The notes under the pieces: generated by a model
Seen by the model: the letters and a program-made list of their open reading frames with translations, nothing else
Told to the model about the DNA's origin: nothing
Databases searched by the model: none
Source: Lachnospiraceae bacterium
Lineage (GTDB): Bacteria > Bacillota > Clostridia > Lachnospirales > Lachnospiraceae
Assembly: GCA_024685315.1 (NCBI GenBank)
Contig: JAIKVW010000013.1
Span: forward strand, 1-64,000
Reading direction: 5' to 3'
DNA: 64,000 nucleotides
Program-made: the position numbers and the translations under genes
In this document: piece by piece, positions 8,927 to 17,971 of the stretch
Numbering within the stretch: position 1 is the stretch's first letter
Layout of the letters: the number at the start of each line of letters is the position of its first letter

Positions 8927-9982
8927 TCAAGCCTGTATTATCCTGTGTCCTGCGGCTTTTATAAGCCGGTTCATTATAGCTGCCCGCAGCCCGCTGCCGG
9001 CAAAGCTTTCCGAATAAATATACTCGATCCCGAGGTCGTCCATCTCCCTCAGCGTCGCGTAGAGGTTCGCGGCTACGGCCTCCTCGTCGTGCCCGCCGCC
9101 GATATTAAATACGTTCCGGGCCCTGTATAGGGAAAGGTCTTCTTCCGCGGAGATCACCGCGCACTTCTCGCCGCGCTCTTCGTGGGCATACGTAAGGGAA
9201 TTGATCTTCTCCGCGACCGCTTCCCGGCTTCCCTCCACTATCGCCATTTCGCCTTTAGGCGCGTAGTGCCGGTACTTCATCCCCGGGGCCTTCGGCCGCA
9301 GGTCAGGGTCCGGGCGCTCCATAAACAGCGTCCTGTCCAGCTCGACTTCCCCGATGACCGCCTCTATCATTTCCCGGGTAATATAGCCCGGGCGGAGGAT
9401 CACCGGAACTTCGCATGTCAGATCGATTATTGTGGATTCGAGCCCTATCTGGACCCGCCCGCCGTCAATTATCATATCAACGCGCCCCGAAAGGTCCTGG
9501 ATGCAGTGCTCCGCGCATGTGGGGCTCGGCCTCCCGGAGAGGTTCGCGCTGGGCGCCGCGATGTAGACGCCGCTCCCGCGGATCAGCTCCCGCGCGGTAA
9601 AATGCGAAGGCATCCTGACCGCCACGGTATCAAGTCCCCCTGTGGTCTCAAGGGGGACGGCCGCGGATTTATTAAATATCATCGTCATCGGGCCGGGCCA
9701 GAAGGCCTGCGCGAGGAGCTTCCCCTTCTCCGGGACCCCGGCGGTAAGGACTTCGAGCGCCTCCATGTCCGCGATATGGACTATCAGCGGATTGTCGGAA
9801 GGTCTCCCCTTCGCCGCGTATATCCGGGCCGAAGCATGTGGATTAAGCGCGTCGCCCCCGAGGCCGTAGACCGTCTCGGTAGGGAAGGCCACCAGCCCTC
9901 CTGCCTGAAGGATCGCGGCGGCCTGCTCTATTACCTCCGGATCACGGTGGGTCTCGTCGTATTTTTTTATAATAGTATCCAT
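8927..9982 (-). CDS. ywlC: L-threonylcarbamoyladenylate synthase (Sua5/YwlC)
   Basis: Makes threonylcarbamoyl-AMP from threonine, bicarbonate and ATP, the first step of tRNA t6A37 modification. The 351-residue length indicates the two-domain Sua5 form: a YrdC domain (about 10-205, with AFPTETVYGLG, KGRPSDNPLIVH and SANLSGRPSPT) and a C-terminal Sua5 domain (about 235-345), joined by a linker containing APGMKYRHYAPKGE. The gene begins five bases after the ABC ATPase gene ends; no good ribosome site is visible, so coupling is likely. Confidence 0.93.
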   Translation of the reverse strand: MDTIIKKYDETHRDPEVIEQAAAILQAGGLVAFPTETVYGLGGDALNPHASARIYAAKGRPSDNPLIVHIADMEALEVLTAGVPEKGKLLAQAFWPGPMTMIFNKSAAVPLETTGGLDTVAVRMPSHFTARELIRGSGVYIAAPSANLSGRPSPTCAEHCIQDLSGRVDMIIDGGRVQIGLESTIIDLTCEVPVILRPGYITREMIEAVIGEVELDRTLFMERPDPDLRPKAPGMKYRHYAPKGEMAIVEGSREAVAEKINSLTYAHEERGEKCAVISAEEDLSLYRARNVFNIGGGHDEEAVAANLYATLREMDDLGIEYIYSESFAGSGLRAAIMNRLIKAAGHRIIQA

Positions 9983-9987
9983 TATTT

Positions 9988-10836
9988 TTAAGACATGAAT
10001 TTCCTGTAATCTTCAAGCACCGTCTCGGGGTCGCCGATCTCCATGATCTTGCCTTCGTGCATCCACATGACGGTATCGCAGAGATCCGTCAGGGTCGAAA
10101 GCGAGTGGGACACGATCACGACCGTACGGTTCCGGTCCTCGATAAGCTCTTTCATCCGCTGGTAGCTCTTCTTTTTGAATTTTTCATCACCGACCGAGAG
10201 GACTTCGTCGATCAGCATGATATCGGTCTCCAGCACGGCCGTTATGGAAAACGCGAGCTTACTGTGCATGCCGCTCGAGTAGGTCCTCACCGGCATGTCG
10301 ATGAAATCCCCGATCCCCGCGAATTCGATGATGTCGTCCATCTTTTCGCGAACCAGCTCCTCGCTGAAACCCAGCAGAAGTCCGGAGATCATGATATTCT
10401 CCCGGCCGGTGAGCTCGCCGTTAAAGCCTACCCCGATCGCAAGGAGCGATACCGAGTGCCCGTGGAGGTCTATAGATCCCTCGTCCGCCGAAAAAATATT
10501 TGCAAGCGCGCGCAGAAGCGTTGATTTACCGCTCCCGTTCTTCCCGGTGATCCCCAGGATCTGGCCCTTATTGACGACGAAGGATATCCCGCGCACGGCC
10601 TCGAAGGTCTTGGTGTCAGCTCCCTGAAGATGGAGGAGCTTCTTCTTGATCGAGTAGGCCGCGACGCTCTTATAGCGGATCTTGAGGTCTTTGACGGTTA
10701 TCGCGGGCTCTGCCTGCTCCGGCTGCCAGCGCTTTTTCCCGGATTTGCCCGCGCCCTTTGCCGCGGCCCCCGGCTTCTTCTCGTCAGGACCCGGTATCTG
10801 TATGATTTTTAGCGTAGGAGTCTTGGCCGTCATCAT
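9988..10836 (-). CDS. Polysaccharide/teichoic-acid-type ABC exporter, ATPase subunit
   Basis: ATPase of an ABC-2 exporter of the TagH/Wzt class, working with the permease gene it overlaps. Walker A GKNGSGKST lies at 98-106, the signature YSSGM near 187 and Walker B IMLIDEVLSVGD near 206-217. The 282-residue protein has a basic Ala/Lys-rich N-terminal extension of about 45 residues and lacks the C-terminal carbohydrate-binding domain of long Wzt proteins. The start overlaps the permease stop by four bases (ATGA). The substrate is probably a lipid-linked wall or surface polysaccharide, but no polymer synthesis genes are in the window, so this is inference. Confidence 0.85.
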   Translation of the reverse strand: MMTAKTPTLKIIQIPGPDEKKPGAAAKGAGKSGKKRWQPEQAEPAITVKDLKIRYKSVAAYSIKKKLLHLQGADTKTFEAVRGISFVVNKGQILGITGKNGSGKSTLLRALANIFSADEGSIDLHGHSVSLLAIGVGFNGELTGRENIMISGLLLGFSEELVREKMDDIIEFAGIGDFIDMPVRTYSSGMHSKLAFSITAVLETDIMLIDEVLSVGDEKFKKKSYQRMKELIEDRNRTVVIVSHSLSTLTDLCDTVMWMHEGKIMEIGDPETVLEDYRKFMS

Positions 10837-11615
10837 ATCACCTTCACGTAAGTGTTCTCGTTTTTATATATATTCCTGGTCCCGAGCACCGCGACTATAA
10901 GCGAAATGAAGAACCAGTTAATTATTATCTTAAGGTCCGGGGTCTTCCCGTAGATCATGCAGTTCCTCAGCGACTCTATGAGAAGCGCCACCGGATTCAG
11001 CTTTACGAGGATCGAGGAATATGGTTCCTCGAGGATCGTGCGGATATTGTAGAAAATACCTGTCAGGTAGAAAAGGAACCGCAGGAGGATGTTCACGACG
11101 TTGGCCATGTCCTCGATGAAGACTCCGAGGTGGAGCAGGATCGTCTCGCAGGCGTAGGTCAGGAGCATCATCGTTATGACTATGGGAAAGACGAAAAGGA
11201 TATTGACCGTCACCGGCACGCGGTAGACAGCCAGCATGCAGAGCGTGATCCCAAGGCATATCATCATCTTGAAGGCGCTGACCATAATATCCGAAATGAT
11301 CAGCGTGAACTTCGGCAGATAGACCCTTGAGACTATCGGCTTATGGCGCTTTACCATCCTCACGGAACTCTTGATGCAGCGGTTAAAGAAATCCCAGAGC
11401 GCAAGGCCCGCGAAGATATAGATATTGTAGTACTCTATCTTCCTGCCGATCAGGGTCCCAAAGACAAATGAGTAAATGAGCATAAAGCAGAAGGGCTCCA
11501 GCACCCACCAGACCCAGTTGAGGTAGGAGTTCGCGACCTCGCTCTTCAGCTGGGACTTTGCGGAATAGAGGGTGTAGGCCCAGTATCTGCGCAGATCATT
11601 AAGAAATCGTTTCAT
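10833..11615 (-). CDS. Polysaccharide/teichoic-acid-type ABC exporter, permease subunit
   Basis: Integral membrane ABC-2 permease of 260 residues with about six hydrophobic segments (for example FCFMLIYSFVFGTLIG and FVFPIVITMMLLTYA), matching the TagG/Wzm family. The N-terminal cytoplasmic stretch, LRRYWAYTLYSAKSQLKSEVANSYLNW in part, contains the typical amphipathic helix. A GGAG site precedes the ATG. The gene lies two bases after aspartate kinase and overlaps the ATPase gene by four bases, so all three are probably one transcript. Export substrate unknown. Confidence 0.85.
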   Translation of the reverse strand: MKRFLNDLRRYWAYTLYSAKSQLKSEVANSYLNWVWWVLEPFCFMLIYSFVFGTLIGRKIEYYNIYIFAGLALWDFFNRCIKSSVRMVKRHKPIVSRVYLPKFTLIISDIMVSAFKMMICLGITLCMLAVYRVPVTVNILFVFPIVITMMLLTYACETILLHLGVFIEDMANVVNILLRFLFYLTGIFYNIRTILEEPYSSILVKLNPVALLIESLRNCMIYGKTPDLKIIINWFFISLIVAVLGTRNIYKNENTYVKVI

Positions 11616-11617
11616 TA

Positions 11618-12946
11618 TTATTCTCCGTCGGACTCATCCGGAATGAATGTGTCGTACAGCACAGTGATCGCGTCTTCAAAATATTTTTCCTTGACGCCGA
11701 TTATGATATTAAGCTCGCTCGAGCCCTGGTCGATCATCTTGATGTTGATATTCCGGCTCGCAAGCGCAGAAAATACGCTGCCTGCGATACCGCGGGTATC
11801 TCTCATGCCGCGGCCCACGACCGCGATCAGCGCAAGCCCGGACTCGATCTCCAGGATGTCAGGCTGCACGGCCCTGTGGATCCCCGAGATCACCTGCTGC
11901 TCCCTCTCGACGAACTCGGTCTGATGGACAAAGATGGTCATGGTGTCGATGCCTGAAGGCATATGCTCGATGGAAAGCCCGTTGTCCTCGAATACCTGCA
12001 GGACCTTGCGGCAGAATCCGATCTCGGAGTTCATCATGTCCTTCTCTATGGTAATCGAGACAAAGCCTTTCTTTCCGGCGATCCCCGTGATCACATACTT
12101 CGGGCGGCGGCTCGTGGTCTCTACAATGTAGGTGCCCCTGTCCTCGGGCTTATTGGTATTGCGGATATTTATGGGGATGCCTTCCCGGCGCACGGGGAAG
12201 ATCGCGTCTTCGTGAAGCACGGAGGCACCCATGTATGAAAGCTCGCGGAGCTCCTTGTAAGTGATGGTGTCGATGACCTCGGGACCGTCTATAACGCCGG
12301 GGTCTGCAACGAGGAACCCGGAAACGTCGGTCCAGTTCTCATAAAGGTCAGCGTGAACGGCCGCAGCTACCACGGAGCCGGTAATGTCGGAACCTCCGCG
12401 CGTAAAAGTCTGCACCATCCCGTCATCCCTCAGCCCGTAAAATCCGGGAATAACGACGTGGTCAAGCCCTTCGACCCTTGCGGAAAGGATGGTGTTGGTC
12501 TTTTCCTGGTTGAAGCTCCCATCATCGTCAAAGCGGATGACTTCCGCCGCGTCGACAAATTCGAACCCGAGAAAAGCCGCAAGGACCTTCCCGTTCAGAT
12601 ACTCGCCTCTGGAAGCGGTATAATCCCTGCCCGCGCCCTGTTCCATCTTCCTGCGGATGAGCACGAACTCATCGTCCAGCCCGAGGTCCAGCCCCAGCCC
12701 GGAAGCAATATCCTCATAGCGCTTCTTTATCTTCTCCAGCTCCGGTCCCGGATCCTCTCCGGCCTCGAGCTTCTCGTAAGCCTGATATAACATGTCCGTG
12801 ACCTTCTCGTCCCCGGGGAATCTTCTCCCCGGCGCGGAAGGGACCACGTACCTCCTGTCGGGATCCGCGCAGATTATCTCTGCCGCCTTCCTGAAATGAT
12901 CTGGATCTGCAAGTGAACTTCCGCCGAATTTTACTACTTTCTTCAT
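11618..12946 (-). CDS. lysC: Aspartate kinase
   Basis: Phosphorylates L-aspartate in the first step of the lysine, threonine and methionine pathway. The 442 residues start MKKVVKFGGSS (kinase motif KFGGSS at 6-11); TRGGSDITG lies near 190 and two ACT domains occupy the C-terminal third (from about 295), where GFVSITIEK and AVVGRGMRD mark the ligand-binding parts. It is a monofunctional kinase, not fused to homoserine dehydrogenase. A leader of about 85 bp separates it from a promoter at 13031-13039. Feedback regulation by the ACT domains is expected from the family; which amino acid acts is not evident. Confidence 0.93.
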   Translation of the reverse strand: MKKVVKFGGSSLADPDHFRKAAEIICADPDRRYVVPSAPGRRFPGDEKVTDMLYQAYEKLEAGEDPGPELEKIKKRYEDIASGLGLDLGLDDEFVLIRRKMEQGAGRDYTASRGEYLNGKVLAAFLGFEFVDAAEVIRFDDDGSFNQEKTNTILSARVEGLDHVVIPGFYGLRDDGMVQTFTRGGSDITGSVVAAAVHADLYENWTDVSGFLVADPGVIDGPEVIDTITYKELRELSYMGASVLHEDAIFPVRREGIPINIRNTNKPEDRGTYIVETTSRRPKYVITGIAGKKGFVSITIEKDMMNSEIGFCRKVLQVFEDNGLSIEHMPSGIDTMTIFVHQTEFVEREQQVISGIHRAVQPDILEIESGLALIAVVGRGMRDTRGIAGSVFSALASRNINIKMIDQGSSELNIIIGVKEKYFEDAITVLYDTFIPDESDGE

Positions 12947-12974
12947 GAAATGTCTCTCTCCGTTCTGCCCTCTG

Positions 12975-13039
12975 TCCCCTGTGAAAAGGGCTGCTGCCCT
13001 CTTTCCTTGATCAGAGGATATACGCAGTTAATTATATCA
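12975..13039 (-). promoter_or_regulatory. Extended -10 promoter and leader hairpin of aspartate kinase
   Basis: On the minus strand TGATATAAT (13031-13039) forms an extended -10 element; the -35 region is weak. The leader then contains AGGGC-AGCA-GCCCTTTT (about 12978-12995), a short hairpin with a T run that could act as an attenuator. The leader is too short for a lysine riboswitch and shows none of its conserved core. Confidence 0.4.
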
Positions 13040-13058
13040 TGTTTATTCTTAAGAGAAC

Positions 13059-13098
13059 AGAAAAATATCCCCGCAGCCGGTTTCTGCAGGGATATTTG
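13059..13098 (-). terminator. Intrinsic terminator after the Cys-containing membrane protein gene
   Basis: On the minus strand AAATATCCCTGCAG pairs with CTGCGGGGATATTT around AAACCGG and is followed by a T run. It begins a few bases after the stop codon at 13105 and separates that gene from lysC. Confidence 0.85.
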
Positions 13099-13104
13099 CG
13101 GTGT

Positions 13105-14136
13105 TTATGCGGTCTTTTCGGGGTTCTCCCCGGGGAAATGGGTGTCCATCGGCCCTTTTTCTTCTCCGATGAAATGCCTGCCGCCGGCGATTCCGCTCTT
13201 CAGCCGGCACATTTTGTCTTTGCAGTTCACACACTGTATCCTGCGGTTCGAGCCTTCCCAGAAGCGCTCGGGATGCCTCGCGTAGATGATCTCCCAGTGG
13301 ATCAGCACTACCATGGATGTGAAGAACAGGCTCCAGCTGAAGAAATTCCTGATAAAGATCATCGGGGTGAACATCATGAAATGCCCCCAGTCGAATATCC
13401 TGCAATTGACGCAGCACTTGTTCTTCATAAGGAATGACTGGAAGGGGCAGAACAGGACGATGCAAATGGTGTCCGAAAGGAAATAGAACACCGTGAGCAT
13501 CATCAGGTCGCCCTCGTGGATAATTCCGCTTAGATAGAGCACTCCGAAGATCGCGTTGAACAGCAGCCAGACCAGCATTACCTTCCAGGCGCCGAGGTTC
13601 ATCCTCTGCACCCTCTTAAGGAGCTCAAACTCGGAATAATTCTTCACCGGGACGTACTCGGAACCCTCGGCCTTGCGTACCGCCATCGAGATCCTGTTGT
13701 TCGGGAAGATATGTGTGACCATGAGTACCATGAAGACCACCCAGAGCAGGTGGATCGGGGTGATCCCTTCCACTATCGGCTGGGTCGCGAGGCGGTAAAG
13801 CACCGTCCGGTCCTGTATATAGAATATGAACGCCACGATAAATACGACCGCCCTGAACGTCAGGTTGATCACGTAGCTTCCCATCATGGGGAGCTTCCCG
13901 TAGGTATAGCGGTGGAGAAGGTCATAATACTTTTCAGCCTTCTTCCGCTCCTCCGGGGAAAGTGTCGCCGGGTCGACCTTGTCGATGATCCCTTCCGCGG
14001 TCTTCGCGACCTTCTCGGTCAGCTCATCCGCGGTGTCGATCACTTTCTGGGCGGTCTGGGATACCATTTCTCCCAGACGCTCGCTTTTATCCTGTATTCT
14101 ATCCTGCAGTTCTTCTTTAAACTTTTTCTCATCCAT
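13105..14136 (-). CDS. Membrane protein of unknown function with coiled-coil N-terminus and CxxC pairs
   Basis: I do not recognise this 343-residue protein. Residues 1-70 are charged and likely alpha-helical (repeated DRIQDKSERL and VAKTAEGIIDKV patterns), as in a membrane-proximal coiled coil. Five or so hydrophobic segments follow (about 87-110, 125-145, 185-205, 210-235, 255-285). Two cysteine clusters, NKCCVNCRIFDWGH (about 238-251) and CVNCKDKMC (about 302-310), face what is probably the cytoplasm and could bind metal or a cofactor. The ATG follows GGAAGG. The gene is isolated, with its own terminator, downstream of exonuclease III. Confidence 0.75.
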   Translation of the reverse strand: MDEKKFKEELQDRIQDKSERLGEMVSQTAQKVIDTADELTEKVAKTAEGIIDKVDPATLSPEERKKAEKYYDLLHRYTYGKLPMMGSYVINLTFRAVVFIVAFIFYIQDRTVLYRLATQPIVEGITPIHLLWVVFMVLMVTHIFPNNRISMAVRKAEGSEYVPVKNYSEFELLKRVQRMNLGAWKVMLVWLLFNAIFGVLYLSGIIHEGDLMMLTVFYFLSDTICIVLFCPFQSFLMKNKCCVNCRIFDWGHFMMFTPMIFIRNFFSWSLFFTSMVVLIHWEIIYARHPERFWEGSNRRIQCVNCKDKMCRLKSGIAGGRHFIGEEKGPMDTHFPGENPEKTA

Positions 14137-14160
14137 AACCGGGCCTTCCTATGATAAAGC

Positions 14161-14916
14161 CTATTTAAGCAGAAGCCCTATCGGGCAGTGGTCGCTGCCC
14201 ATGACCTCCTTGTATATGACACTGTCCTCGATGCGCTCCTCGAAGCCTTTCGAGACAACAAAATAATCTATTCTCCAGCCGATGTCCTTTTCCCTCGCGC
14301 GCATGCGGTAGGACCACCAGGTATAGCGGCCCTCTTCCCCCGGATGGAAGTACCGGAAGCTGTCAACGAATCCTGCCTCAAGGAGCTCGCTGAATTTCCC
14401 GCGCTCCTCATCGGTAAACCCGGCGTTTCCTTTATTTGCCTTGGGGTTTTTTAAGTCTATCTCCTCGTGGGCCACATTGAGATCCCCGCACATTATCACG
14501 GGCTTCTCTTCCGAAAGCTTCTTCATGTAAGGCCTAAGGCTGTCCTCGAAGCCCATGCGGTAATCCATCCTCGCCAGCGTAGGCTGCACGTTCGGGGAAT
14601 AGCAGGTAATCAGGTAGAAATCCGGGTACTCAAGAGTGATCGCACGGCCTTCGTCATTATACTGCCCCTCGATACCGTAGATCACACGGAGCGGCTCGGC
14701 CTTTGAAAAAACGGTCGTCCCCGAATAGCCTTTCTTGTCCGCGCAGTTCCAGTATGCGAAATACCCCGGGATCTCGACCGGCATCTGCTCGGGCTGCATC
14801 TTGTTCTCCTGGATGCAGAATATATCCGAGTCTTCCTGGTTAAAGAAGTCCAGGAAGCCCTTGTTCAGGCAGGCCCTGAGGCCGTTCACATTCCATGAAA
14901 TGATCTTGCAGGGCAT
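14161..14916 (-). CDS. exoA: Exodeoxyribonuclease III
   Basis: AP endonuclease/3'-exonuclease of base-excision repair. The 251 residues show the whole family pattern: SWNVNGLRAC (7-16), CIQENKMQPEQ with the metal-binding Glu, GYSGTTVFSK, CGDLNVAHEEIDL, a central GFTDEER loop, YTWWSYRMRAREKDIGWRIDYF, and the C-terminal GSDHCPIGL with the catalytic Asp-His pair. The length is typical. It lies four bases after the lysophospholipase gene ends, so the two are likely cotranscribed, although the functions are unrelated. Confidence 0.95.
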   Translation of the reverse strand: MPCKIISWNVNGLRACLNKGFLDFFNQEDSDIFCIQENKMQPEQMPVEIPGYFAYWNCADKKGYSGTTVFSKAEPLRVIYGIEGQYNDEGRAITLEYPDFYLITCYSPNVQPTLARMDYRMGFEDSLRPYMKKLSEEKPVIMCGDLNVAHEEIDLKNPKANKGNAGFTDEERGKFSELLEAGFVDSFRYFHPGEEGRYTWWSYRMRAREKDIGWRIDYFVVSKGFEERIEDSVIYKEVMGSDHCPIGLLLK

Positions 14917-14920
14917 AAGT

Positions 14921-15859
14921 CTATACCGCCTTCAGGCAATGCTCGATGAACTCGAGGATATCCGTATCAGCCAGCTCATGGCCCTCTTCGTTAAGGATCT
15001 CGTGCCGGTCCTCCGGATAAAGCTTCATCATTACTTCCCTGATCCCGGCCTTGCGGTAGGTCTCCCGGATCTCGCGGACATTGTCCCCGTAATGACCCAC
15101 CGGGTCTTCCTTTCCGGAAATCAGAAGGATCGGGGTGTCCTTGGGAAGCTTAGCGATATTTGAGGGTTCCTGTATATACTCGATCAGCGAGAACAGGGTC
15201 TTGTAGCCGTTCACGGTGAAATTGAAACCGCAGAGCGGGTCTGCCATGTACTTCTCAACATTGACCATGTCCCTCGACAGCCAGTCATAAGGAGTTATGG
15301 GCTTCTCAATGCGCTTTGTATATGAGCCGAACGCGGCTTTCTGCAAGGTTGCGCTGCGGTGCTTCTCCCCGCGGAGCCTTCCGATCCCGGCAGCCATGGC
15401 CTTCGCGGCCTTCAGCGTCCCTGAGGGAATGGATCCGGTCCCCATGAATATCGCGCCGCAGACTCCGCCGCCGTGGTCCATCATGTACCTCCTAGCCATG
15501 AAGGAGCCCATGCTGTGGCCCATAAAGAGGAAGGGGATATCGGGGTACTGCGCCCTGATGGTGGTGGTTACCCGGAAAAGGTCGTCGATCAGGGTCTTTG
15601 CGGGCTCTTCCGACTCAAAATATCCAAGCTCGTCGGCGTCCTCAACCGATTCCCCATGGCCGAGGTGGTCGTTTCCGATCACCAGCAGACCGTTTTCTGC
15701 GAGAAATGTCGCAAACCTGTCATATCTGTCGATGTATTCGCTCATGCCGTGAGCGATCTGGAGAATAGCGCGCGGACGGCCTTCCGGCTTCCACTGGATC
15801 ACATGGAGCTTATTTCGCCCGTTGGTAGAATTAATAAACATATCGGTCTTCTCTATCAT
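14921..15859 (-). CDS. Alpha/beta hydrolase, lysophospholipase/monoacylglycerol lipase type
   Basis: Serine hydrolase of 312 residues (Hydrolase_4 family). The oxyanion motif AHGMSEY and the nucleophile elbow FMGHSMGS are visible; a C-terminal His (YPEDRHEILNE) and an Asp (GKEDPVG) complete the triad. The start is the ATG at 15859, preceded by GGAGGAGGGCGAG; the open frame extends 26 codons further upstream but without a ribosome site. No signal peptide is seen, so it probably acts in the cytoplasm on lysophospholipid or monoacylglycerol. The exact substrate is unknown. A bidirectional terminator lies upstream. Confidence 0.88.
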   Translation of the reverse strand: MIEKTDMFINSTNGRNKLHVIQWKPEGRPRAILQIAHGMSEYIDRYDRFATFLAENGLLVIGNDHLGHGESVEDADELGYFESEEPAKTLIDDLFRVTTTIRAQYPDIPFLFMGHSMGSFMARRYMMDHGGGVCGAIFMGTGSIPSGTLKAAKAMAAGIGRLRGEKHRSATLQKAAFGSYTKRIEKPITPYDWLSRDMVNVEKYMADPLCGFNFTVNGYKTLFSLIEYIQEPSNIAKLPKDTPILLISGKEDPVGHYGDNVREIRETYRKAGIREVMMKLYPEDRHEILNEEGHELADTDILEFIEHCLKAV

Positions 15860-15959
15860 TATCTCGCCCTCCTCCAAAAAACCGGACTCGCCAGGGATGC
15901 CTTGTGACGCCTCTGGTTTGTATCTAAAATTGTACAAAAACTCTTTTTAAGTATAACAC

Positions 15960-16008
15960 AAAAACCTGCAAACTTTCCGGGATTTGCGGATTATTTACAG
16001 GTTTTTTA
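15960..16008. terminator. Bidirectional hairpin terminator
   Basis: AAAACCTG and CAGGTTTT form the outer stem, with inner pairing of GCAAA/TTTGC. Both strands end in T runs. It separates the metal-ATPase gene from the lysophospholipase gene; the minus-strand transcript of the ATPase is the likely client. Confidence 0.75.
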
Positions 16009-16057
16009 TTTGTTTTTTGCTTTTCCGCTCCGGGCGGCCTTTCTGTGCAAATATTGC

Positions 16058-17950
16058 TCAGAGGTTTTTGACCCTGAGAGCCCTTATCGCGTTCAGGACC
16101 GCGATGACCATGACCCCGACGTCGGCAAATATTGCCATCCACATGTTTGCGTATCCCACAGCGCCGAGGATCAGGCAGATCCCCTTGACCGCAAGCGAGA
16201 ATACTATATTCTGCCTGACTATGCGCATGCATTTCCTGGAGATCGCGACCGCCTTGGCGATCTTTGCGGGGTCATCGTCCATCAGGACTATGTCTGCGGC
16301 CTCGATCGCGGCGTCCGAGCCCATCGCCCCCATGGCGATTCCGATGTCGGCCCTGGAGAGCACCGGGGCATCATTTATTCCGTCGCCGGCGAAGGCGACC
16401 ATCTCGCCGAGCTTTTTCTCATTTATGAGCTGCTCTACCTCGGCGACCTTGTCTTCCGGCATCAGCTCGCTCTTCACCTCAGTTATGCCGAGGGAACCGG
16501 CCACGTTCCGGGCGACGCCGTCGGTGTCTCCGGTCATCATTACGAGCCTTCTGACGCCCATGTTCCGGAGCTTGTCCATTGCGAGAGCCGCGCCGGGTTT
16601 CAGAGCGTCGGCGATCAGTATATGCCCCGCATATTCACCGTCTATCGCAACATGCACCGCGGTCCCGACGCTGTGACAGTCCATGTACTCCACGCCTAAG
16701 CGCTTCATCAGCCTGGCGTTTCCGACCGCGACTTTCTTTCCGCTAACGGAGGCTGTGACGCCCTCGCCCGAATACTCTGCGACGTCTGAGATCTGAGATT
16801 CATCGATCTCCTCGCCCCAGGCGGCCTTAAGACTCTGGCTTATCGGATGCGTGGAATAGAATTCCGCGGCCGCGGCGTATCCCAGCAGCTCCTTCTCGCC
16901 AAGCGGGCTGTGGTGTATGCCGCTGACTTCAAATACGCCCTGCGTAACGGTGCCGGTCTTGTCAAAAGCAATCGCTCCGGTATTCGCAAGCGCCTCAAGA
17001 TAATTCGCGCCTTTGACCAGGATCCCCTCGTGGCTGGCTCCGCCGATGCCGGCAAAGAAGCTAAGCGGTATGCTTATGACCAGCGCGCAGGGGCAGCTGA
17101 TTACAAGGAATGTGAAAGCTCTGAACAGCCAGTCGCGCCATTCCGGAGCTGTCCCGAGGACGCCCATCCTCACCAGCGGAGGAATCACTGCTATCACGAG
17201 CGCGGCGATGCATACCGCCGGAGTGTAGACCCGGGCAAATTTAGAAATAAAATTCTCGGACTTTGACTTAAGGCTGCCCGCGTTCTCTACCATATCAAGG
17301 ATCTTTGAGGCGGTAGACTCGCCGAATTCCTTTTCGGTCCGTACCCTCAGCACTCCGTTCTCATTGATACAGCCGCTAAGCACCGCGTCTCCGGGACGCA
17401 CACTCCTGGGAACGCTCTCCCCGGTCAGCGCACTGGTGTTTATGTATGATTCTCCGCTCTCGACGGTTCCGTCTATCGGGATCTTCTCCCCTGGCCTTAC
17501 TACAATAATGCTCCCGACCTCTACGTCATCCGGGTCCACGGTCTCTATCCCACCATCGGTCTCAAGGTTTGCGGTGTCGGGCCGGATGTCCATGAGCTCG
17601 GCAATATTTCTCCGGCTTTTTCCCACGGCGTAGCTCTGGAACAGCTCCCCTATCTGGTAGAAGACCATAACTGCTACGCCTTCGCGGTACTCGCCGAGCG
17701 CGATCGCGCCGACTGTAGCGACAGCCATGAGGAAGTTTTCGTCAAAGACCTGGCCGTTTATGATCCCCTTTATGGCTTTCCTCAGAATATCGTATCCGGC
17801 AATAAGGTATGCGGCGGCGAAGAGGATGAGCTCTACGGTGCTGCTCACCGGAAGCACGGAAAACAGGACTACCAGCACCGCGGAAATAATTATCCGTATC
17901 AGGACCTTTTTCTGTTTTTTAGTCATAATACAGCAACAGGCGGCCTTCAC
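16058..17950 (-). CDS. Heavy-metal P1B-type ATPase (Zn/Cd/Pb class)
   Basis: Membrane pump of 630 residues exporting divalent soft metals. TGES lies at 176-179, the transmembrane metal site SCPCAL at 285-290, the phosphorylated Asp330 in DKTGT, the class marker THP near 368 and GDGINDAP at 522-529. There is no N-terminal HMA domain; that function is supplied by the separate small gene just upstream. The open frame begins with GTG at 17950 and a Cys triplet (MKAACCC); an ATG at 17926 would remove eight residues. Neither start has a clear ribosome site, so coupling to the upstream gene 21 bases away is likely. Zn/Cd rather than Cu is inferred from the operator and the HMA partner type. Confidence 0.9.
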   Translation of the reverse strand: MKAACCCIMTKKQKKVLIRIIISAVLVVLFSVLPVSSTVELILFAAAYLIAGYDILRKAIKGIINGQVFDENFLMAVATVGAIALGEYREGVAVMVFYQIGELFQSYAVGKSRRNIAELMDIRPDTANLETDGGIETVDPDDVEVGSIIVVRPGEKIPIDGTVESGESYINTSALTGESVPRSVRPGDAVLSGCINENGVLRVRTEKEFGESTASKILDMVENAGSLKSKSENFISKFARVYTPAVCIAALVIAVIPPLVRMGVLGTAPEWRDWLFRAFTFLVISCPCALVISIPLSFFAGIGGASHEGILVKGANYLEALANTGAIAFDKTGTVTQGVFEVSGIHHSPLGEKELLGYAAAAEFYSTHPISQSLKAAWGEEIDESQISDVAEYSGEGVTASVSGKKVAVGNARLMKRLGVEYMDCHSVGTAVHVAIDGEYAGHILIADALKPGAALAMDKLRNMGVRRLVMMTGDTDGVARNVAGSLGITEVKSELMPEDKVAEVEQLINEKKLGEMVAFAGDGINDAPVLSRADIGIAMGAMGSDAAIEAADIVLMDDDPAKIAKAVAISRKCMRIVRQNIVFSLAVKGICLILGAVGYANMWMAIFADVGVMVIAVLNAIRALRVKNL

Positions 17951-17971
17951 CCGGAAAGCCGCCCATACCCC

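Noticed and set aside
9182..9991. 269-codon open frame on the plus strand
   Set aside because: It is antisense to the Sua5 gene and very Arg/Pro-rich.
12950..13060. Lysine riboswitch ahead of aspartate kinase
   Set aside because: The leader is under 100 nt and lacks the conserved core; only a small hairpin is present.
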